Shown: one piece after another, positions 25,182-33,315 of the stretch
How the letters are laid out: each line of letters opens with the position of its first letter
Position numbering within the stretch: position 1 is the stretch's first letter
Source: Micromonospora parastrephiae
Lineage (GTDB): Bacteria > Actinomycetota > Actinomycetes > Mycobacteriales > Micromonosporaceae
Assembly: GCF_016802865.1 (NCBI RefSeq)
Contig: NZ_JAEVHM010000039.1
Location: 1 to 38,492, forward strand
DNA length: 38,492 nucleotides
Direction of reading: 5' to 3'
Notes under the pieces: model-generated
What the model saw: only the letters and a program-made list of their open reading frames with translations
The model's database searches: none
Told to the model about the DNA's origin: nothing
Translations under genes and position numbers: made by a program

Positions 25182-25493
25182 CGGTGCGGACCTCCCTGGA
25201 ATGTGCCTACGGGATGCCGACGCGACGGACGGCACCCGGTTCGGGCAACGTACCCGCCATCCTGGTGCATTCCTGCGTCGGGCGATCTGTCGGCTGGCTG
25301 ATGGGCGTGGCCGGACTAATCACCCGAATACGTCGGCAGGCGGGTCCACGCTGCCTGAACGGTGGAGGGGTGCTTCGGCCCAAAGGCCGAGTTTATCGAT
25401 CATGTCGAGGCGCGGGGTCCGATGTCCGGGCCTGTCGCCGCCCGTGCCGGCCTGCGTGCGACGCCTGCTTCATCCGGTACGCGAGGTACCTCC

Positions 25494-25517
25494 CCCGGGC
25501 GGGTCGAGCCGCCCGGG
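25494..25517. other. Strong stem-loop in the leader region
   Basis: CCCGGGCGG and CCGCCCGGG form a perfect 9-bp stem around GTCGAG, 87 bases before the lysozyme-like gene. There is no T-run. It could be a leader structure or an attenuator. Confidence 0.4.
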
Positions 25518-25591
25518 TCGTCCACCGGCGCACCCCGGATCTGTGGTGAGCGCCACGTGATCACCGTGCGTGATCGCCTTATCGGCCTGCC

Positions 25592-25597
25592 TAGCCT
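25592..25597 (+). promoter_or_regulatory. Possible -10 element of a leaderless message
   Basis: TAGCCT ends six bases before ATG 25604, and no Shine-Dalgarno site is present. This spacing is typical of leaderless actinobacterial transcripts. No clear -35 is visible. Confidence 0.3.
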
Positions 25598-25603
25598 CGG
25601 TTG

Positions 25604-26458
25604 ATGCGTGACGACGGCACCCTCGACGACCCGGACGCCCCGAGCAGCCCCACTGCCGATACGGAGGATGGCACCTCAACCGAACGGACAACCGCCGCGA
25701 GTCGGCTCCGGGCGTACGCCCGGGACCTGACCGGTCGACGTCGGGCGCGGATGGCCCTGGCCACCGGGGTGGTCTGCTGCCTCGGCCTGGCCACGGTCGC
25801 GCAGGTCCGCGACGACTCCGCCGACGCGGCAGCCCGGGTCGACCCGCTCGCCAGCAGCGCGGAGCTCGCGCAGCGTGCCGAGCAGCAACGCGCCTCCCGA
25901 GATCTCGACCGTGCCGCCGTCTCGACGGCCAGTCCGTCCGCCTCCGCGACCACCGCCGACCCGGACACGACCGCACGGGCCCGCAAGGTCACCCCGGTCC
26001 GACCGACCGACCCGGCGCCCGTCGCCGGGCTGGACGAGGACCAGATGGAGAACGCCGAGGCGATCGTCCGCGCCGGGCGCGAGATGGGCGTCCCCCGCCG
26101 GGGTCTGGTCATCGCGGTGGCCACCGCCATGCAGGAGAGCAACCTGTACAACGTGGCGAGCGGCGTGCTGCCCGAGTCGCAGGACTACCCGCACCAGGGC
26201 GTCGGCTGGGACCACGACTCGGTCGGACTGTTCCAGCAGCGCTCCAGCAGCGGCTGGGGCCCGGTGGGTCGGCTGATGGACCCGGAGTTCGCCACCCGAC
26301 AGTTCCTCGCCGCACTCGAGCAGGTGCCCGGCTGGGAGCGGATGCGGCTCACCGACGCCGCCCAGGCCGTGCAGGTCTCCGCGTACCCGGAGCACTACCA
26401 GCAGCACGAGTGGCGGGCCACCCGGGTCGTCGACGCCATCCTGCCGAGCGGGCGGTAA
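25604..26458 (+). CDS. Membrane-anchored lysozyme-like (transglycosylase-fold) protein
   Basis: A 284-residue protein. A charged cytoplasmic N-terminus precedes one hydrophobic segment (about 46-65, MALATGVVCCLGLATVAQV), then a coiled, Ala/Ser/Thr-rich linker. The C-terminal 140 residues are a lysozyme-like domain: AEAIVRAGREMGVPRRGLVIAVATAMQESNLYN, where the Glu of MQES would be catalytic, then HDSVGLFQQRSSSGWG and AAQAVQVSAYPEHYQQHEW. It is known in actinobacteria mostly as hypothetical; likely acts on peptidoglycan outside the membrane. ATG 25604 is preferred over TTG 25601. Confidence 0.78.
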   Translation: MRDDGTLDDPDAPSSPTADTEDGTSTERTTAASRLRAYARDLTGRRRARMALATGVVCCLGLATVAQVRDDSADAAARVDPLASSAELAQRAEQQRASRDLDRAAVSTASPSASATTADPDTTARARKVTPVRPTDPAPVAGLDEDQMENAEAIVRAGREMGVPRRGLVIAVATAMQESNLYNVASGVLPESQDYPHQGVGWDHDSVGLFQQRSSSGWGPVGRLMDPEFATRQFLAALEQVPGWERMRLTDAAQAVQVSAYPEHYQQHEWRATRVVDAILPSGR

Positions 26459-26485
26459 CCTACCGACCACTATGGACGGTCAGGG

Positions 26486-26512
26486 TTGAGCCTGTCGCGT
26501 CCCGGGTACATG
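26486..26512 (+). promoter_or_regulatory. Possible promoter of the 48-residue gene
   Basis: TTGAGC (26486-26491) and TACATG (26507-26512) are 15 bases apart. The -10 overlaps one arm of an inverted repeat, CATGTGT (26509-26515) with ACACATG (26530-26536), a possible regulatory dyad. Confidence 0.35.
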
Positions 26513-26564
26513 TGTTGCCGGTTCGGGGTACACATGACAGAGGGATCATCGACAGGAGGACGTT

Positions 26565-26711
26565 ATGTCACTGATGCAGCGGATCAGCGCTTTTCTGAGA
26601 TCGCCCAAGGGGCAGCAACTGGTCGACCGCGGTCGGCGCGAGATGGCCAAGCCCGCCAACCAGCAGAAGCTCAAGGGGTTGGCCGCACGGCTGTCCAACC
26701 GCCGCCGCTGA
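26565..26711 (+). CDS. Small basic protein, 48 residues
   Basis: An open frame reading MSLMQRISAFLRSPKGQQ to the C-terminal ARLSNRRR, preceded by a perfect AGGAGG (26555-26560) four bases before the ATG. It is rich in Arg, Lys and Gln, without membrane segments, and probably helical. The strong ribosome site and the codon bias argue that it is real. It lies 49 bases before the EcsC gene in the same direction and may be cotranscribed. I do not recognise a family. Confidence 0.75.
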   Translation: MSLMQRISAFLRSPKGQQLVDRGRREMAKPANQQKLKGLAARLSNRRR

Positions 26712-26760
26712 CCATCCCGTCGGCCGTCCCGCCCGCCGTACCGACCCCTGGGGAGCCCCG

Positions 26761-27516
26761 GTGACCGACACCCCGCCCGTCGGCGGCCAACCCGCCGCGC
26801 CCAATCCCCAGCCGCCCGTCAGCCCGCCGGCCGGGCCGTCGGACGCCGTGGAAGGCCCGCCGGCCCGACTCTGGGACCGGATGCGTGACGATCCGCAGTA
26901 CGCTCCGGAACACCTCGCGCTGGAGGCGGTACGCCGCCTCGGCCCGGAGGCCGCGCAGTGGGCCGGTCGAGCCCGGGCCGAGCAGCCCGGCGTCTCGGCC
27001 GACGTCCTGGCCGACCAGGCGACCCGCAAGTTCGTCAACCTGGCCCGCCTCTCCGGGGCGGTGTCCGGTGCGGCCGGGCTGCCCGGCGCCGTACTCGACG
27101 TGGGTGTGCTGGCCTGGACCCAGGCACGGATGGTGCTGCACATCGCCGCCGCGTACGACGTCGACCCGCTGCACACCGACCGCGCCACCGACCTGCTGGT
27201 GCTCCAGCGGGTGCACAAGGTCGCCGAGAGTGCCCGCCTGGCGCTCGGGGTCGCCGCCGGGCGCGAACGCGCCGACGCGCTCTTCGGCCTGGGCGGCCAC
27301 CGTCCGCTCGGGCGGGTCATGCTGCAACTCAGCGTCCGGCTGGCCCGGATGGCCGGTGTGCGGGCGGCCAAGCGCATGGTCGCCAAGGTCGTGCCCGGCG
27401 CGGCGATCGTGCTCGGCACCTGGGCCAACTCGTCGGCCACCAAGGATCTCGCCGAGCGCTCCCGGGCGCTCTACCGCCCGGGCGGCGCCGCTCTTCCGGC
27501 CCCTCGTCGTACCTGA
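26761..27516 (+). CDS. EcsC family protein
   Basis: A 251-residue protein with a Pro-rich disordered N-terminus (1-35) followed by an EcsC-like helical domain. Characteristic features are the Gly/Ala-rich hydrophobic segment LARLSGAVSGAAGLPGAVLDVGVLAWTQARMVLHIAAAYDVD, LLVLQRVHKVAESAR and the late RMVAKVVPGAAIVLGTWANSSATKDLAERSRALY. The family is named after Bacillus EcsC, but its biochemical role is unknown; the hydrophobic helices suggest membrane association. GTG 26761 begins directly after a G-rich stretch. Confidence 0.8.
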   Translation: MTDTPPVGGQPAAPNPQPPVSPPAGPSDAVEGPPARLWDRMRDDPQYAPEHLALEAVRRLGPEAAQWAGRARAEQPGVSADVLADQATRKFVNLARLSGAVSGAAGLPGAVLDVGVLAWTQARMVLHIAAAYDVDPLHTDRATDLLVLQRVHKVAESARLALGVAAGRERADALFGLGGHRPLGRVMLQLSVRLARMAGVRAAKRMVAKVVPGAAIVLGTWANSSATKDLAERSRALYRPGGAALPAPRRT

Positions 27517-27519
27517 GCG

Positions 27520-28371
27520 TCAGTCGGCCAGGCCGGAGGAGCGCCAGGTCACCTCGGCGAGCCGGCCCTGCCCGCTGACGTTGGGGTGGAACCAGTCCAG
27601 CGGGTTCAGCATGTCCAGGGTGAACCGGACCCGGTGCGCCGCGCCGCCGTCGTGCCGGCACCGCGAGCCGTACGCCCGGCACGCCGCCACCAGCTCGGCG
27701 TTGTAGGCGTCGATCCGGTCCCGGACGGCGGCCCGGCGGTTCCGGTCGGCCGTCGCGGTCGACGTCGCGTTGGCCAGCAGGGCGGGGCAGACGCCATGCC
27801 GCCAGGCGCGTACCGCCCGCGAATCGCCGTGCCCGACCTCCCAGAGCCGGTACAGGTCGGGAATGCTCACCACCAGCACCCGAGCCTTGGGCCGGCCGGT
27901 CCGCAGCGCCTTCAGGCCGCGGTCGACGTCGGCCCGGAACTCGGCCACCGGTGTCATCGCGTCCACCGCGCCCCGGCAGACGTCGTTGGCGCCGATCAGC
28001 ACCGTGACGTAGTCGGCGCGGTCGCGTACCGCCGCCTTCGCCTGCCCCTCCAACGCGTCCGCGCGGGCGCCCGGACGGGCATGGTTGTACGTTCGGCCAC
28101 GGATCGCCGAGTCCTGGTCGAGCAGCCGCCGGTAGTGGCTGCGTACCCGCAGGCCGTCCCCGGTCGACCAGGAGTTGCGCTCGCAGGAGGTGAGCACCAG
28201 GCAGGAGGCGAAGCCGGTGCTGATCGAGTCGCCGAGCGCGGCGATGCCGCCGGGCCCGCCGGACTGCGGGGCGCTCCTGGTGGGGCGGGGTGTCGCGGAA
28301 CCACCCTCCTCGCAGGCCAACGCGACCAGCGCCGCGAGGCAGGCGAGTGCGGCGACCCAACGTCGAGGCAT
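27520..28371 (-). CDS. SGNH/GDSL-family lipoprotein hydrolase
   Basis: A 283-residue extracytoplasmic esterase/lipase-type protein. The signal peptide ends in the lipobox LVALAC (Cys20), so it is a membrane lipoprotein. SGNH blocks: block I GDS with Ser49 (ALGDSISTG), a Gly in HARPGARADAL, block III GAND and block V DWFHPN with the catalytic Asp and His. Four further cysteines (CLVLTSC, CRAYGSRC) may form disulfides, as in other secreted actinobacterial SGNH enzymes. The substrate is unknown. Convergent with the EcsC gene, three bases apart. Confidence 0.88.
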   Translation of the reverse strand: MPRRWVAALACLAALVALACEEGGSATPRPTRSAPQSGGPGGIAALGDSISTGFASCLVLTSCERNSWSTGDGLRVRSHYRRLLDQDSAIRGRTYNHARPGARADALEGQAKAAVRDRADYVTVLIGANDVCRGAVDAMTPVAEFRADVDRGLKALRTGRPKARVLVVSIPDLYRLWEVGHGDSRAVRAWRHGVCPALLANATSTATADRNRRAAVRDRIDAYNAELVAACRAYGSRCRHDGGAAHRVRFTLDMLNPLDWFHPNVSGQGRLAEVTWRSSGLAD

Positions 28372-28722
28372 GACGTCCCCCGTTCCCGCAGCGCAGAGCG
28401 ACAGCGCGGTAACTCTATGCGTAGGACGTGGTTTGTCGGGAAGTTGCTGTCGGGTATGCGGCAGAGCGCGCCACCGCTGCCACCCGGAGTGCTATACGCG
28501 CCGCCAGGGGGCCACCATCTCGCTGGCCCGGGCCGGATCGGCCCGCCGGGCGATGGCGACGGTCACCGGCACGGTCTAGATCATGGACATCTGTCCATCG
28601 GCGGTCGGCGGCGCGGCGAGGCGAGGCGAGGCGAACGGATGTAACCGAGCGCACCGGCCCGGCGCGACGGTACGAGCGCGCGGTACCGGTTAACACCGCC
28701 GATCGGGGGTAGGTCGGGAGGT
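28372..28722. other. Intergenic region with palindrome and short tandem GCGAG repeats
   Basis: A 351-base gap between divergent genes. No frame shows convincing coding character. It contains the palindrome at 28583-28598 and an (GGCGA)n tract at about 28615-28632. A promoter for each flanking gene is expected here but none stands out. Confidence 0.5.
28583..28598. promoter_or_regulatory. Perfect 16-base palindrome
   Basis: ATGGACA-TC-TGTCCAT is a perfect 7+2+7 inverted repeat, 125 bases before the small membrane protein gene. It has the look of a repressor operator (TetR or similar), but no cognate regulator gene lies nearby. Confidence 0.45.
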
Positions 28723-28986
28723 ATGACGAGATCGCAGCCCCGGCGCGCCCGTGGCACGGTCGGCCACGCGAACAGCGCGCTGAACCTCCGCCTCACCCTC
28801 GCCACCTTCGGCCTGGTGATCATGGTGCTGTTCGCGGTGCTGGCGTTCTGGGCCGACATCGTGTGGCTCGGCGTGGTCTGCGCGATCCTCGCCGTCGTCG
28901 CGGTGGTCGACCTGGTCGTGATCCAGCGCCGCCGCGCCGCCCGCCGCCGCGAGGAGCCGGGCGTACGACACTCGCTGTTCGAGTGA
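28723..28986 (+). CDS. Small membrane protein, possibly DUF6343 family
   Basis: An 87-residue protein with a basic N-terminus (TRSQPRRARGT), two membrane segments (about 25-44 and 48-67: LATFGLVIMVLFAVLAFW and VWLGVVCAILAVVAVVDLVVI) and a basic C-terminal tail [11 protein letters not shown]. The arrangement resembles the actinobacterial DUF6343 proteins, but I hold that assignment loosely. GGGAGG precedes the ATG with a short gap of two bases. It is 12 bases upstream of gabD in the same direction. Confidence 0.72.
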   Translation: MTRSQPRRARGTVGHANSALNLRLTLATFGLVIMVLFAVLAFWADIVWLGVVCAILAVVAVVDLVVIQRRRAARRREEPGVRHSLFE

Positions 28987-28998
28987 CAGGAGGACGAG

Positions 28999-30411
28999 AT
29001 GCCCATCGCCACCACCAACCCCGCCACCGGTCAGGTGCTCAAGACCTATGAGGCGATGTCCACCGAACAGCTCGACGCCGCCATCGAGCGGACCGACCTC
29101 GCGTACCAGCAGCTCCGTACGACCACCGTCGACCAGCGCGCCCGCTGGATGAACGCCGCGGCCGACCTGCTGGACGCCGAGCGGGACGAGATCGCCCGGA
29201 TCATGACCACGGAGATGGGCAAGACGTACGTCGCGGCGCAGGCCGAGGTGACCAAGTGCGCCACTGCCGCCCGCTTCTACGCCGACAGGGCGCCGGCGTT
29301 CCTCGCCGACGAGCCGGCCGACGCCGCCGCGGTCAAGGCCACCCGGGCGTTCATCCGCTACCAGCCGATCGGCGTGGTGCTCGCGGTGATGCCGTGGAAC
29401 TTCCCGCTCTGGCAGGTGATGCGCTTCGCCGCGCCAGCGCTGATGGCCGGCAACACCGGCCTGCTCAAGCATGCCTCGAACGTGCCGCAGACCGCGCTGC
29501 TGCTGGAGGACGTGTTCCGGCGGGCCGGCTTCCCCGAGGGGGCGTTCACCGCCCTGCTGGTCGGTTCGGAGGCCGTCGAGCGCATCCTCGGCGATCCCCG
29601 GGTCCGTGCCGCGACGCTCACCGGCAGCGAACCCGCCGGCCGGTCCATCGCCCAGATCGCCGGCCGGGAGCTGAAGAAGACCGTTCTCGAACTCGGCGGT
29701 AGTGACCCGTTCGTGGTGATGCCCTCGGCCGACGTGGACCGGGCCGCCGAGGTGGCCACCACCGCCCGTTGCCAGAACAACGGCCAGTCCTGCATCGCCG
29801 CCAAACGGTTCATCGTGCACACCGACGTCTTCGACGCCTTCGCCGAGAAGTTCGCCGCGAACATGGCCGCGCTGCGCGTCGGCGACCCGATGGACCCGAA
29901 CACCGACGTCGGCCCGCTGGCCAGCGAGCGTGGCCGCGACGAGGTGCACGCCCAGGTGCGCGACGCGGCGGACAACGGCGCGAGCGTGCTCTGCGGCGGT
30001 GAGCTGCCCACCGGCGACGGCTGGTTCTACCCGCCGACCGTGGTCACCGACCTCACCCCACAGATGCGGATGTGGTCCGAGGAGGTTTTCGGCCCGGTCG
30101 CCGGCCTGTTCCGGGTGTCGTCCTACGAGGAGGCGATCGAGGTCGCCAACGGCACCAGCTTCGGGCTCGGCTCGAACGCCTGGACGCGGGACCCGGCCGA
30201 GCAGGAGCGCTTCGCCACCGACCTGGACGCCGGCAACGTCTTCATCAACGGGATGACCACCTCCTACCCGGAGTTGCCGTTCGGCGGTGTGAAGAACTCC
30301 GGCTACGGGCGGGAGCTGTCCGAGCTGGGCATGCGGGAGTTCTGCAACACCAAGACGGTCTGGGTGGGTGAGGGCGCCGCCTCGGCCGGCGCGGGCGCAC
30401 ACGCCGAGTAG
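28999..30411 (+). CDS. gabD: NAD(P)-dependent succinate-semialdehyde dehydrogenase
   Basis: A 470-residue aldehyde dehydrogenase that oxidises succinate semialdehyde to succinate, linking GABA breakdown and the alternative TCA route to succinate dehydrogenase. The catalytic residues are Asn134 (PWNFPLWQ), Glu231 (LELGGSDP) and Cys265 (NNGQSCIAAKR). The ending ELPFGGVKNSGYGRELSELGMREF is typical of the succinate-semialdehyde subgroup. ATG 28999 follows AGGAGG. The last dozen residues are Ala/Gly-rich and encoded by one half of a 24-base tandem duplication that includes the stop codon. Confidence 0.9.
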   Translation: MPIATTNPATGQVLKTYEAMSTEQLDAAIERTDLAYQQLRTTTVDQRARWMNAAADLLDAERDEIARIMTTEMGKTYVAAQAEVTKCATAARFYADRAPAFLADEPADAAAVKATRAFIRYQPIGVVLAVMPWNFPLWQVMRFAAPALMAGNTGLLKHASNVPQTALLLEDVFRRAGFPEGAFTALLVGSEAVERILGDPRVRAATLTGSEPAGRSIAQIAGRELKKTVLELGGSDPFVVMPSADVDRAAEVATTARCQNNGQSCIAAKRFIVHTDVFDAFAEKFAANMAALRVGDPMDPNTDVGPLASERGRDEVHAQVRDAADNGASVLCGGELPTGDGWFYPPTVVTDLTPQMRMWSEEVFGPVAGLFRVSSYEEAIEVANGTSFGLGSNAWTRDPAEQERFATDLDAGNVFINGMTTSYPELPFGGVKNSGYGRELSELGMREFCNTKTVWVGEGAASAGAGAHAE

Positions 30412-30438
30412 TTCGCGGGCGCACACGCCCTGTAGTTC
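30391..30438. repeat. 24-base tandem duplication across the gabD stop codon
   Basis: Unit 30391-30414 and unit 30415-30438 differ at two positions (GAG versus CTG). Both contain GCGGGCGCACACGCC and TAGTTC. The first unit supplies the gabD stop TAG (30409-30411), so the second copy lies in the 3' untranslated region. Confidence 0.8.
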
Positions 30439-30487
30439 GTGGCGCGGAACGCATCAGCGGGCCCGGTCGTGGGTAGGAAGTGCGCCC

Positions 30488-31452
30488 ATGACGTCGTTCG
30501 GTTTCCACGCCTCGCACGAGCAGATCGGTCCGCGCGCCCTGTTGGAGGCGGTGATGCACGCCGAGCGGGCCGGCTTCGACGCCGCCATGTGCTCCGACCA
30601 CTTCTCCCCGTGGAGCGCCCGACAGGGAGAATCCGGCTTCGCCTGGTCCTGGCTGGGCTCCGCGTTGCAGGCCACCGGCATGCCGTTCGGCGTGGTCAAC
30701 GCGCCCGGCCAGCGGTACCACCCGGCGATCATCGCGCAGGCGATCGGCACCCTCGGCGCGATGTACCCGGGCCGGTTCTGGGCCGCGCTGGGCACCGGTG
30801 AGGCCAGCAACGAGCACATCACCGGCGACCCGTGGCCGCGCAAAGACGTCCGCGCCGCCCGACTGCGCGAGTGCGTGGACGTGATCCGCGCGCTGCTCGC
30901 CGGCGAGGAGGTCAGCCACGACGCCTGGTCCGGGTGGACCGGGCCCGCCTCTGGACCCGCCCCGAGCAGCCGCCCGCGCTGGTCGGCGCCGCCGTCAGCG
31001 TGGCCACCGCCCGCTGGTGCGCCGAGTGGGCGGACGGCCTGATCACGGTGAACGCCCCGGTGGCGCACCTGCGCGAGATGATCGACGCGTACCGGGACGC
31101 CGGCGGACGGGGGCCGCTGCACCTTCAGGTGCACGTCTCCTGGGCGCCCGAGCAGGCCCAGGCCGAGGCGCTCGCGTACGACCAGTGGCGCAGCAACGTC
31201 TTCGCCCCGCCGGTCTGCTGGGACCTGGAGACCGTGGAGCACTTCGACGTGGTCTCCGCCGACGTGCCGGCCCAGCGTGTCGCCGAGGTGGTGAACGTGT
31301 CGGCCGACCTGGGCCGGCACGTCGGTTGGCTCCAGGAGTACGTGGAGCTCGGCTTCGACCAGATCGCCCTGCACCACGTCGGGCAGGAGCAGCGCGGGTT
31401 CATCGACGCGTTCGGTGCCGAGGTGCTGCCGAAGCTACGCCCGGGCGGCTGA
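30488..31452 (+). CDS. LLM-class F420-dependent oxidoreductase (one-base frameshift)
   Basis: Luciferase-like (beta/alpha)8 flavin/F420 oxidoreductase; members reduce or oxidise varied small molecules with coenzyme F420. The N-terminal half has FGFHASHEQIGPRALLEAVMHAERAGFDAAMCSDHFSPW and the LGTGEASNEH motif. The C-terminal half has ALVGAAVSVATARWCAEWADGLITVNAP and GFDQIALHHVG. The halves lie in different frames and join if one G is restored near 30923 (GACGCCTGG to GACGGCCTGG, giving HDGLVRVDRARLWT). The span of 965 bases plus one gives 322 codons, a normal length. The sequence resembles the TIGR03885 group from memory. ATG 30488 follows AGGAAG. Confidence 0.82.
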
Positions 31453-31475
31453 TCGGGGCGCGGTACGCCTACCCC

Positions 31476-31481
31476 TAGGCT
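31476..31481 (+). promoter_or_regulatory. Possible -10 element before the antiporter
   Basis: TAGGCT ends eight bases before ATG 31490, and no Shine-Dalgarno site is visible. This suggests a leaderless message for the antiporter. No -35 is clear. Confidence 0.35.
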
Positions 31482-31489
31482 CGTACCCC

Positions 31490-33061
31490 ATGGAAAGCCT
31501 GTTTCCGGTCGTCGTGTTCCTGGCGATCGCCACCCTGGGCGCCGCGCTGGCCCGCCGGCTCGGCCTGCTCGCGCCGATCGTGCTGGTCGTACTCGGCCTG
31601 GCGCTGTCGTTCGTGCCGGGCTTCCCGCAGGTCGAGCTCGATCCCGAGCTGGTGCTCGTCGGTATCCTGCCGCCGCTGCTCTACGTCGCCGCGCTGGAGA
31701 CGTCGGTACCGGCGTTCAAGAACAACATCAGGCCGATCCTGCTGCTCGCCGTTGGCCTGGTGTTGTTCACCGCGTTCGTGGTCGGGTTCGTGCTGCACCT
31801 GCTGCTGCCGCAGCTGCCGTTCGCGATCTGCCTGGCTCTCGGCGCGGTGGTCGCCCCGCCGGACGCGGTGGCCGCCACCGCGGTCGCCCGCCGGGTGGGT
31901 CTGCCCCGCCGGGTGGTCACCATCCTGGAGGGCGAGAGCCTGATCAACGACGCGACCGCGCTGGTGCTGCTGCGGGTCGCGACGCTGGCCACCATCGGCT
32001 CGGCGGTCGGCACCGCCGAGGTCGCCGTGGAGGTGCTGCGGGCCACCGGCGGCGGCATCCTGATCGGCGCGCTCGGCGCGCTGGTCTTCGGCTTCCTGCA
32101 CCGGCGGATCAGCGACCCGCTGCTGGACAACGCGCTGTCGTTGATCATCCCGTTCGCGGTGGTGTTCACCGCCGAGCACGTGCACGCCTCCGGTGTGGTC
32201 GCGGTGGTCGTCACCGGTCTGGTGCTCGGGCACAAGCTGCCGCAGCTGCTGTCGGCGGCGTCCCGGTTGCAGGTCGGCGCGTTCTGGCGGCTGGTCCGAT
32301 TCCTGCTGGAGGGCCTGGTCTTCCTGCTGGTGGGGCTCCAGTTGCGGGAGGTGCTGCGCGACCTCGACGAGCCGGTCGGCTCGCTCGCCATGACCACCTT
32401 CGCGGTGCTCGCCGCCGTCTTCCTGACCCGGTTCGTCTGGCTCTTCCCGGCCACCTACCTGGCCCGGTTGGTTCCCCGGGTGCGCCGCCGGGACGTCCGG
32501 CCGTCGCCCAAGTTCCCGATCATCATCGGCTGGGCCGGCATGCGCGGTGTGGTGACCCTGGCCGCCGCACTCGCTCTGCCGCTGACCCTGGCCCATGACG
32601 AGCCGTACCCGAGGGCCCTGTTCATCTGGCTGGCCTTCGCGGTGATCGTCTTCACGCTGGTCGGTCAGGGCGCCACGCTGCCGCTGGTCGCACGCCGGTT
32701 GAAGCTGCCGCAGGACGACCCGGTGCAGGACGCGCTGTCCGCCGCCGGTGTGCAGCAGCAGGCCAGCCGGGCGGCCCAGGAGCGTCTCGACGAACTGGCC
32801 GACAGCGCGCCGGAGGCGGTGGTGGCCCGGCTGCGCCGGGCGTCGGAGGACCGCACCAACATGGCGTGGGAGCGGCTCGGAGGCGCCGAGCGGGAAACCC
32901 CGTCACAGGCGTACGGTCGGCTACGACAAGAGATGATCGACGCCGAGCGGGATGTGTTCCGGGCCGCCCGGGACGCCGGTCGGATCCCTGAGGAGGTGCT
33001 GGTGCAGGCCTATCGTGACCTGGACCTGGAGGAGTCGTTGCTGCGGGAGGTCGAGAAATGA
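31490..33061 (+). CDS. Na+/H+ antiporter, CPA1 (NhaP) family
   Basis: A 523-residue monovalent cation/proton antiporter with about twelve membrane segments (residues 1-405) and a cytoplasmic helical C-terminal domain (about 410-523) rich in Arg, Glu and Ala. Hallmarks are ILPPLLYVAALETS, the ion-site region GAVVAPPDAVAATAVARRVG, the conserved LEGESLINDATALV and the IIGWAGMRGVVTLAAALALPL segment. It should expel Na+ or K+ and help pH balance. ATG 31490 is chosen over an in-frame upstream start at 31415, which lies inside the preceding gene. The stop overlaps the ATG of the zinc-finger gene (ATGA). Confidence 0.92.
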   Translation: MESLFPVVVFLAIATLGAALARRLGLLAPIVLVVLGLALSFVPGFPQVELDPELVLVGILPPLLYVAALETSVPAFKNNIRPILLLAVGLVLFTAFVVGFVLHLLLPQLPFAICLALGAVVAPPDAVAATAVARRVGLPRRVVTILEGESLINDATALVLLRVATLATIGSAVGTAEVAVEVLRATGGGILIGALGALVFGFLHRRISDPLLDNALSLIIPFAVVFTAEHVHASGVVAVVVTGLVLGHKLPQLLSAASRLQVGAFWRLVRFLLEGLVFLLVGLQLREVLRDLDEPVGSLAMTTFAVLAAVFLTRFVWLFPATYLARLVPRVRRRDVRPSPKFPIIIGWAGMRGVVTLAAALALPLTLAHDEPYPRALFIWLAFAVIVFTLVGQGATLPLVARRLKLPQDDPVQDALSAAGVQQQASRAAQERLDELADSAPEAVVARLRRASEDRTNMAWERLGGAERETPSQAYGRLRQEMIDAERDVFRAARDAGRIPEEVLVQAYRDLDLEESLLREVEK

Positions 33062-33315
33062 GCTGTCAGCACCTGACCGAGGCCGGTGCCGCCGAACCGC
33101 GCACCCCCGACGAGTGCGCGGACTGCGTCGCCATCGGCGACACCTACTGGGTGCATCTGCGCACCTGCCTCAGCTGCGGGCAGGTCGGCTGCTGCGACTC
33201 GTCGCCGAACCAGCACGCGAGCAAGCACTACGAGTCCACCGGCCACCCGGTGATCCGCTCGGCGCAGCCGGGCGAGGCCTGGCGCTGGTGCTACGTCGAC
33301 GAGGAGATCGGCTGA
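33058..33315 (+). CDS. UBP-type zinc finger protein
   Basis: An 85-residue protein made almost entirely of one ZnF-UBP domain. Candidate zinc ligands are C3, H5, C20, C23, C37, C40, C45, H53, H57 and H63, in the order usual for this domain (CADC, CLSCGQVGCC, HASKHYESTGH). In eukaryotes the domain binds the free C-terminus of ubiquitin; in bacteria its ligand is unknown. The ATGA overlap with the antiporter gene means the two are almost certainly translated together, which suggests the finger works with the antiporter's cytoplasmic domain. Confidence 0.88.
   Translation: MSCQHLTEAGAAEPRTPDECADCVAIGDTYWVHLRTCLSCGQVGCCDSSPNQHASKHYESTGHPVIRSAQPGEAWRWCYVDEEIG

Larger units (their letters stand above)
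25182..25603. other. Intergenic region with two hairpins, divergent promoters expected
   Basis: A 422-base gap between divergent genes. I find no gene with convincing codon bias. It holds two stem-loops, TCGGCC-CAAA-GGCCGA (25375-25390) and the perfect 9-bp CCCGGGCGG-GTCGAG-CCGCCCGGG (25494-25517), and a repeated CGTGATC (25556-25562 and 25569-25575). Because a cell-wall hydrolase-like gene follows, I looked for the ydaO/c-di-AMP riboswitch core and did not find it. Confidence 0.5.

Noticed and set aside
25182..25603. Possible ydaO (c-di-AMP) riboswitch before the lysozyme-like gene
   Set aside because: Such switches often precede cell-wall hydrolases in actinobacteria, but the conserved core sequences are absent; only simple hairpins are present.
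28415..28696. A 93-codon minus-strand frame in the gap before the small membrane protein
   Set aside because: Arg/Ala-rich, no ribosome site, no domain, and it crosses the palindrome and the GCGAG repeats.
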